A stretch of 64,000 bases of DNA, taken from positions 372,001 to 436,000 of the forward strand of contig JAUZTG010000004.1 in the NCBI GenBank assembly GCA_030734395.1, written 5' to 3'. The notes below the pieces were generated by a model, which worked only from the letters and a program-made list of their open reading frames with translations, was not told the DNA's origin and did not search any database. Origin of the DNA: Sarocladium kiliense. Its lineage: Eukaryota > Ascomycota > Sordariomycetes > Hypocreales > Sarocladiaceae. The position numbers and the translations under genes were made by a program. Positions within the stretch are counted from its first letter, which is position 1, and every line of letters begins with the position of its first letter. Positions 56,496-64,000 of the stretch are shown one piece after another.

Positions 56496-59400
56496 TCAGC
56501 TCGTCTTGAACCGATACTTCGATGCGTCGAACTTGAAAGGCTTGGTAAGTGCCTCCTCAGCGTCACTCCAGTCAATCACCTTCGTCTTGTTCTCGTAAAG
56601 ATCCAGTATGTCCACAGTTTGTCCGTTGTGCTCGATCAATCCGCCATTCGCCTCAAAAGTCGCATCGTCCATATCCAGGAGGATGCCCGTGTCAAAGTTC
56701 GTCCAGTCGAGCCCAATGTCCAGTGTTGCTGTCTCCGGAATGTCGCTGTTCGGCTCACTCGATCCACTGTCCTTCAAGGAGTCGGGTGTATCCTTGGGAG
56801 AAGTCGAGTCCTTGCGATTCAAGGCAAGCTCGATGAACACACTGGAGAGCCCGAGATTGGCTCCCAAGCCATTCGCCAGGTTGCTCAGCGACTGCGGATC
56901 AACAATCGAACTAGCCCAGGGGTCGTGAGCTAAAGCTTCACCGTTTGCCTTTCCGTCGCCGGACTTCGGTGCAACTCCTGATTTCTTGTCCTGGGCCTTG
57001 CTCATTGCGCTTGCAGACCTCTTCATCGCCATGTCTTGCGACTTCGGTGTGGCAGCCAAGTTGGCAGGTGTCAGCCCCTGCTTCGAAGCGCTGGGGGCCA
57101 TTGCAGAGGCTGCTTCAGTGTCTTTAGCTGGCTTCTTGGCGCTTCCATCTGGTTCGAGCCCAAGCGCCAGGGCCAACTCCTCCTGAACAAACTTGGTCGG
57201 GTCCTCGCGCGGACGGATGTGTTCGTCCTGAACGTGTTGCTGCAGAGCCTGCTCCGTTCCGTATCCGATGGGAGCGTCGCAGTCAGGCTCAGTACACCTA
57301 AACACAGGCTTAGGTGGTGCCGCTTGCTCCTGAGCTCTCCTCATCTCAGGAGAGTGCCCTTTGCCAACTTGAGGGGAGGCAGTCGACGAGCCAGGAGTTT
57401 GCCCGGTCTGCGTCTTCTGCTTCTTACGAGATGGCGGCAGTTGCAGGTTCATATCCTTAGCCCGGCCGATGTAGTTGGGGTTTCCGTGTGGCGAGGATGC
57501 CCCGAATGAGAAAGGAGGTTGCGCAGTTGTGGGAGCTGCGGGCGGCTGAGAGCCCTTGGCACCCTTTCCGCCCTGTTTCGCGCCCTTCTTCTCAGTTGCA
57601 GGTGCATTGTTCTTTTCGATGTTCGCAGCGTTGGCATTCGGTGTTGTCTGAGCCTGCTGTGCTTGCGCTGCTTGTGCCGCCTGCTGTCGGAGCTGGAGTT
57701 GCTGCTGTTGCTGTTGCAATTGCTGTTGAGTCATTTGCGCATTCGGAGCCTGCTGGCCTCCTTGTTGCTGCTGTTGTCCAGCGACCTTCATTTGTCCGAA
57801 GGCTACGGAAACCTCCCTGGCCATGCCCTCAATCAACAACTTGTACTTTTCAACTTCCTCACTGGTGATTGTAAGGGCATCTTTAGGCGTGGTGGCATTG
57901 TCACCATCCAGGAACTGCTGTGAGAGGTGGAGTCTCGCTTTGAAGAAGGTCCTTGCCTTCGTCTCGTCCTTCGAAAAGTTGTACCATCTGGAAAGGGCTT
58001 TTGCAAACCGCGTAGTGCTCAGCAAAACACCACGGAGCCTTGGCACGAGTTCATTGAACGCTTCTGGGGTCAATGAGACGGTGGGGCGCTGCTGTTGTGA
58101 GATTTCTGTCCGCGCCTCTTCGTTAAGACGCTTCAGCTCATCCATCACGTTCGCAGTCGACTTGACGTTGTTCGACTGGAACTTCTTAATGTGCTCTTCG
58201 TAACGGGCTCGTTGCTCCGGCGTCAAATTTACCAATTGGGCAGGGGTGAGCATCCCTGGACCGCGGCGCGGTTGCTGAACGCCCTGTCCTTGCGCGTTTG
58301 CCTGGTTGCCAGTCATCTGGGCTTGAGCGGCCGCATTATTGGGGCCAGCTTGACTTTGATCACCCATCTCAACCGTCTGATCTGTGCTTGGTCGCTTGAG
58401 GCCCTTATTACCTTGGGCAGGTGAGGGCTTTGGAGGTTGCGATCGATTGTTGGCGCCTTGTTGTCTGTTCGCTGAAGTGGTGTTCTGCTTGTTCTGACCA
58501 CCAGTCTGAGCCTGCACACCCTGGGGCATCTGACCTGCAACTTGCTGCGCCTGTTGTTGAGCGTTAGACTTGTTCATAGCCTGTTGCTGTTGCATCTGGA
58601 ATTGAGCTTGGAGTTGCTGCTGTCGGAGCTGCTGCTGCTGCTGCTGGAATTGTTGCTGCTGGAGCTGCTGGAGCTGCTGGGGAGTTTGCGCCATGGCCAT
58701 GGGGTTCTGCATCCCCGCCTGAGGTTGGCCTTGGCCTTGTCTCTGGGCTATGGCAGCCGCACGCTGATGATACCACATCGTACGCTTAAGCTGCTGGATC
58801 GAGAGTCGTACTTGATCATCAGTCATATTACTGGTGTCTGGCTGCTTAGCACGGTATGCAGCAATTTCACCTGGTGTAACTGAGATGGCACCCGGAGGGA
58901 CTGCCATCGGCCCAGCCATGCCTTGCTGCTGTTGTTGCGGTTGTTGCTGAGCCTGCTGCTGCGCCTGTTGTGCCTGTTGCTGAGCCTGTTGCTGCTGTTG
59001 GGCTTGAAATTGCTGTTGCTGTGGGTTCAATTGACCGGGAGTAGTCTGCATGTTCGCTGGGACATTCATGCCCACAGACTGTTGCGCTTGAGTCGGTTGC
59101 TGTTGTCCTGCTTGCCCTTGCTGACTCTGCATCTGCTGCGTTCTCTGTTGCTTCCAAAGAGCCTGGAACTGCTGAATCTGGGCTGAGTGAAGACGCTGGC
59201 GAAGCGTTGGCTCGATAGGGTTTGCTTCAAGAAACCGCTTCAGATCAACCCACTTTCGCTTGTCAGGGCCAAGCTGGGCGGAGAACTTTTGGAGGATTGG
59301 CTGCGGCACATCCATCATGTCCATCATATGCGCTATCTGGGGGCTCATCTGCGGAACGTTTTGGGCGTTCTGCTGCTGTTGTTGCATGCCCTGAGGCATC

Positions 59401-61527
59401 TGACCCCCCACGGTTGGCGTGAATTGATTGAGCTGGCGGTTCTGCATCTGCCCGCTGGCTTCTGCAGCTTTCGCCATCTGATCAGGATGACGCGAGTTCT
59501 GCCACTTCATCATGATTTCTTTAGCCTTGTCGGCTGGAAGTCCTTGGACCTGGCGCTGCTCTTCGACTGACATTTCCCTCAACATCTCTCCCCAAGCCTG
59601 AGCATTTGGGCGCTGGACACCTTGATTGAAACGCTCATTGCCAAATTGTACATTACCCTGAGCCATACCTTGGCCAGCGATGGAATTCGCGTTGTTCGGC
59701 GGCCTTGAGGCAGTTGCTGGGGTGTTCAACGTGTTCATAGCAGGGCTCTGACTGGGTTGCATTCCCGGACCCATCGCACCTTGTTGGCCTTGCAATTGTC
59801 TGGCTTGTTGTTGAGCCTGCAATTGAGCTTGAGACTGTTGAGCGGCCTGGTTCATCTTCATCTGCTGCAATTGCTGTTGCTGTTGTTGTTGCTGCTGTTG
59901 GGCTTGTGCCTGCTGTTGGGCCTGGGCCTGCTGCTGTTGACGAGCCATAGGGTTTTGGCCTTGCTGATTCGCTCTGTTCTGGTTCATTTGCGCTGCTGCA
60001 GCTGCGGCTGCGGCTGCGCGATTGCTCTGAGGGACAACCATTTGGCCAGCCTGCTGGGCCATAAGCCCTGTCATCTGTTGGTCTTTAATGCTTTCCATAT
60101 TCGGGTTGAACTGTGAAAAGTCATTCGCCGCATTGACGCCTCCCTGTTGTGCGGCGTTCATCATGTTCTGTCGTTGCTGCATCGACTGCTGGCTAGGCTG
60201 TTGCTGCATCATGGCTGCCTGTGGCATGTTCATGTTCTGACCCATGCCCGTCTGCTGTCGGTTGAGGTTGTTGACACTATTGCGAATCATATTCAGAGCC
60301 TGAGATTGGTAGACGAGGACGAGAGGATCTTTGCCCTTTGCCTGATAATCGTTGAGCTGTGCAGGCGTAAGGTTCTTTTGCAGCTGGTCGCGGGTGGCAG
60401 CCTTGGCTTGTTCCGATGCGTTCTCCATGAGCTTCTGAGCAAGTTGCATTACCCGTGCCCTGTCAGGGGCGCTCATCCTGGAGAGGTCTGTCGGGTTCTG
60501 TTGCTGCTGCTGTTGGAGGCTTTGGGCGGCTGCCATGGCCATGCGTTGCTGTTGTTGATGCTGCTGCATCTGCGCAGGCGTCATGCCACGACCGGCGGTG
60601 TTCGCCATGTTCATGTTCATTCCCATTCCCATGCCCATGCCCATACCAAGTTGCTGCGCTTGCTGCTGCTGCTGCTGCTGCTGCTGTTTCTGGGCTTGCT
60701 GCTGCTGAGCTTGCTGGAGTGCTTGGTGTGGTACTTGTGCCTGCATCCCTTGATTGTGCATTTGCTGTCCTTGCTGCTGCTGTTGAGCCTGCTGCATCAT
60801 CTGCTGCTGCATATTCTGCGGAAACTGCTGAAATGCCTGTTGTGGTCCTTGCCCTCGCCCCATGCCCATCTGATTGGCTTGCATGGCCATCTGTTGGACG
60901 TTGGCGTTGAGACCAGCCTGCATGCCCGGTCCATTTGCCCTGCGCTTTTGGTAGAACTCAATCGATTTGTTACTCATGCCGTTCTCATAGATTTCCTGTG
61001 CAAGTCAGCATTGCGGAATTGTGATCAGGGAGCAGCGTTCTGTGGGAGAGTGACAGACCTTTGTAGCAGAATTGTGAAACTGGTCACGTTCAAATTGACA
61101 ACCCCAGTTGGCAGCGTTGACTTGAGGCCCTCCTGTAGCTAACCAAAAGTTCGTAATACTAGGGCATGTCAGCTTCTGCTCAGGGTAGGGTGTAAACAGC
61201 ACGAGACTGTATTAAAGAGCCAGATGGGGTCGTGATGGGAGAGGATACGAGGGCGGACGGAAGGTGCTGGTGTTCACGAAGTGTAGAGACTGAGTGGAAA
61301 GGGCGGTGGAGCCGACGAGGCTTGACGTACAGATTCATAGTCTTTCCTGTACGCTCCGCTGGGTTGACTGAGAACTGCCATGTGTTGGGGTCGGCAGGTT
61401 GCGTGTGTGAAAGAATGTCTTGAAGGACCCAGTTGGACAAGTGGGCGCTTTGTGCATTTTTGTTGCGCATCTGCTGGCCCATCATCTGGCCAGGGCCAGC
61501 CATGTGCTGCTGCATGTTGCCCGCCAT
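56496..61527 (-). CDS. MED15: Gln-rich Mediator subunit 15 / Gal11-type coactivator
   Basis: Three exons: 61527..61331, 61158..61059, 60995..56496; 1598 aa. The N-terminus is a KIX-like domain assembled across all three exons (TWQFSVNPAERTGKTMNL, then TNFWLATGG, CQFERDQFHNSATK, then EIYENGMSNKSIEFYQKRR). This is the part of Med15 that binds activators and lipid-like ligands. About 900 residues of Gln/Met/Ala-rich sequence follow. A C2H2-type finger lies at about residues 1332-1355 (C-x4-CDAP...HVQDEH), and the acidic C-terminus ends FKFDASKYRFKTS. Med15 is in the Mediator tail and passes activator signals to RNA polymerase II. The CAG/CAA tracts are repeat-prone. The ATG is preceded by a long CT-rich leader on the minus strand. 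The Med15 call rests on the KIX-like start plus Gln-rich build. Confidence 0.8.
58600..60700. repeat. Repeated CTG/TTG (CAG/CAA) tracts encoding polyglutamine
   Basis: Many imperfect CTG/TTG runs on the plus strand (Gln codons on the minus strand). The purest is ten or so CTG units at about 60657-60690. Others are near 58620-58650, 58925-59000 and 59868-59940. They lie inside the Med15 frame and keep it open. Confidence 0.85.
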
Positions 61528-64000
61528 GACCGGCAGATGCCAGGCCTGGCTGGTGCAGAACTACCTCGACCGTGTCTGGCTATGGCGCAAGTGCAGTGCA
61601 GCGTTCGTGAAGAAAACTCGAGGATCGGGGCGATTCAAACCCGCTACAGAGGGTGTGCGGCGAATAGGTGGGAGAAATCGAAGGCGGAGCGTCAATGTCG
61701 GACTCGAAGGGTTGGTTCAGAGGCTCGCGGTGAGAGGGTGGAACCCAGGTCGCTCGATCTCGGCGGTGCAGGCAATGGAGCTCTGGCCGCTGTGCACTCA
61801 CTCGAACGACGATGGCGTTGAAAGCCTGTTCAATCGTTCCAAAGCATACAAGGCGAGTTCTGGCGCAGTAGCGTTGGGGTCGGGAGGCTGTGGAAGAAGC
61901 TGTACGCGGCCGAGGAGGAAACGCGAGACGTTGGGCGCGATCGCAGGGCGGAAAAAAGATGTCGACAACGGTGAACAGAAAGAGAGCGAGAAGTATAATA
62001 GTCGGCGTCGTGGAAAGGATGTCGTAGCGAAAAGAACACAGGCGAAATACGGAAGAGGAGGCCGTATCGCAGACTCGGAAGAAGGCTTGGGAGGAGGAAA
62101 AGGCTGTGGAGGAAGGGCGATGTCGTGGGTGGATGTGGTGTGGTGGTGAGTGAATGTGCCGTGCGAGACAGCGGCGGGAGATGGACAAGGCCCCAAATGA
62201 TTAGGTTGGAGGTGATGAGGCAGAGCGGGTACCTTCGTGGATTTGCAGGGTGGATGCCAGTTGATGGTGGTGGTGGTGGGAGTGGGCACCTGGGCACGCG
62301 GTGGCTGCTGATGAGGAGAAGAAGAGGAGCAGGGCAGCTGAGCTGGAGGAGGAGGGAGACGGAATGGGTGGAGAGGGTGGCAGGCAGAGCTAGAGCCGCT
62401 GTGTGAGAGTGTGTGTACTTGTGTGTGTGTCTGCCAGTAATAATCGTGTGGGTGAGGGACACTGGCTGTCTGGAGTAGTGGGTGACACTCCATCCGTAGA
62501 GAGCGACAGAGTGCAGGTAGCGGCTTCAGATAGCACCGTACAGTGGGCTCTGGCAACTCTCCTGGTGGAGGTGTGCATTCCACGACTGTCCGTCGACAAT
62601 GGCTTGACAGGATAAACCACGGCAACAGAAACCTCAGATCAAACGCATTAGCGTTGAGCATATTGAACATGATTCTACCCCAACTTTCTCAAAATATGCG
62701 ATCAGCCAGGCCCAAACATTGAAGTGGGCTGAGAAGGGACCACCAAAGCCCCAAACATCACCATCCAACGCAGCATGAGTCGTTATACAAACCCTCCTGA
62801 ACTGACGGTTTGAAGCAGTCATCCACTCCATGTGTAACGCTCTCACAGCAAAAAGTCAGGATGCTCATCTCCTGACATTGAGCAGGCATCAGCGCCTAGC
62901 ATCTATCTCTGCTGCAGGTCGAATCCGTCAGAAAGCGGGAATCAAGTGTCTTTGCCATGCTTATCCAGCGCAACATGACAGACAGCCTACCTGAATCGCG
63001 ATGGGAAGCCAAGGCGGTGATGGTGTGCCAGTGGTCGTTGTGGCGGTGGCCTGTCAAGTTCAACACGGGCGGGATCGTCACTGGGTCCTAGCCATGATCT
63101 GCCAGGGGCGTGTGAAGGACAGTGTGAAGGTCAGGTAGGAGGCCACCTGGGTATCTCCCACTAGACTTCGTAGAGGACCGCAAGCATGAAAGGACTGCTA
63201 TTCCGGCTATTTAAGATGCGAAGCCAAAAGAAAATCGGATGTTAACCGGCATTGTCAGGTCATTATTTGAATCCCTCCTCATAAGCTCGAGACGCCGTCC
63301 TATCTTGCCAGAGCGGCCAGGAGCCTGAACTAAATCAGGGGCTCTCCTCTGAACACCATTGAGATCCCGTCGCCCCATGCCATCCCTCGACCTTAAACCT
63401 GACATTGGTGTGACATCAAAGAAAGACTTGACGTCGTGTGAGACTGACCTACCGGATGGCAGAACGAGGCTGTCACCATTACTCGTCTACTGTCCGTTCA
63501 GCTCCAGCGGCCTCAAATGGTGATTCCGTTGTCATGATAGGCCCGCTGCCTGAAGGGCAAGGCGACCACTCACGGCCTCCCTCCATAGCATCTATCTACG
63601 CTTTTCCAAGAGCAAGGCATAGTAGATCAGCAATTGGCAGTAGCTGGCACTGGGCGGGCAGGCAACTGGGCGATGGGGGATGAAGGGAGGCGACACCTGA
63701 AAGGAAGGGAAAGACCACACGTTTCGCAGCTTCCTCGCACCCTTCACCCGCTCCTTTGGCCAATCAACGTCCGCCATCAGCCCAGATCCCGCTGGGGTCC
63801 ACTTGGCTCGCCCAGGCGCCACAAGGCACGGCCGCCCCCTGCGTGACCCTGGGTGGGGCGCTCCGTTGCACCTCTGCTCTTGTCTATGCTGCTCTGTCTC
63901 CTCTTCCGTCAGTCCTGTCCTGTTTTCCTCTATTTTGCGTTGGAGTTATCTGCTCTCCCCATATTGTCTTCTCTTTGGTACTCTACTGACGCTCTGCCAT
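61528..64000. other. Upstream region of MED15; no further gene seen
   Basis: From 61528 to about 62660 the minus strand is CT/CA-rich, the usual look of a fungal promoter and leader. The long minus-strand frames here (for example 62670-61798) are low complexity and not called. A GT microsatellite lies at 62401-62430. From 62660 to 64000 I see only short ORFs; the last 150 bases are CT-rich on the plus strand and may be the leader of a gene beyond the window. Confidence 0.5.
62401..62430. repeat. GT/AC microsatellite
   Basis: Imperfect GT repeat, interrupted by aga and act, within the MED15 upstream region. Confidence 0.7.

Noticed and set aside
60147..61142. 331-codon Leu-rich frame (+) opposite MED15
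   Set aside because: CTG repeats read as Leu; the minus frame encodes the KIX-like start and the poly-Gln region.
61798..62670. 290-codon open frame (-) upstream of MED15
   Set aside because: Low-complexity Pro/Ser/His translation of a CT-rich leader; overlapping frames are equally open, so it reflects base composition.

Overview
This window is nuclear DNA of a filamentous ascomycete (Pezizomycotina). The class is not certain; Dothideomycetes is a guess from gene style only. The evidence is short introns (about 48-98 nt, GTRNGT donors, CTAAY/CTGAY-like branch sites), CT-rich leaders, long intergenic regions and clearly fungal proteins (Stm1, Rix1, Ypp1, Los1, Ape4, Med15). I see no rRNA, tRNA, CRISPR array or intact transposon. 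All gene models were joined by hand from open frames and splice signals and checked for codon phase.

Left part (1-24 kb): a C-terminal PHD-finger protein (+), a short helical protein of unclear integrity (-), a six-exon Stm1/HABP4-type ribosome-binding protein (-), a LIM-like zinc-finger gene interrupted by one in-frame TAG (-), a disordered basic nuclear-type protein (-), a bZIP factor with a mini-uORF (+), a GPI-anchored GH16 cell-wall enzyme (-) and a WW-domain protein (+). Intergenic gaps of 2.6-4.3 kb separate several of them.

Middle part (24-42 kb): housekeeping genes. These are a small DUF4267-like membrane protein (+), RIX1 (pre-60S IPI complex, -), YPP1/TTC7 (Stt4 PI4-kinase scaffold, +), a secreted Pro/Glu-rich GPI protein (-), a 4.7 kb gene-free stretch, and exportin-T LOS1 (+).

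Right-centre (42.6-51.4 kb): the standout region. An MIT-like/zinc-finger/nucleoside-phosphorylase-fold protein (1193 aa, -) and a large N-terminal-domain plus subtilisin (S8) protein (1008 aa, -, full catalytic tetrad) lie head to tail. The subtilisin gene is divergent from an intronless 277-aa gene (+) that looks like a fungal gasdermin of the HET-Q1/RCD-1 type. Gasdermin plus neighbouring S8 protease is the architecture of the Podospora het-Q1/het-Q2 cell-death incompatibility pair. I therefore read this as a probable regulated-cell-death/allorecognition island, with the phosphorylase-fold protein as a possible third component whose active site appears to be degraded.

Right end (51.4-64 kb): aspartyl aminopeptidase Ape4 (+) with an in-frame upstream start that would add a mitochondrial-type presequence, an unrecognised four-exon protein (-), and a very Gln-rich Med15/Gal11-type Mediator subunit (-) with long CAG-type tracts. 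The last 2.5 kb is the CT-rich upstream region of that gene.
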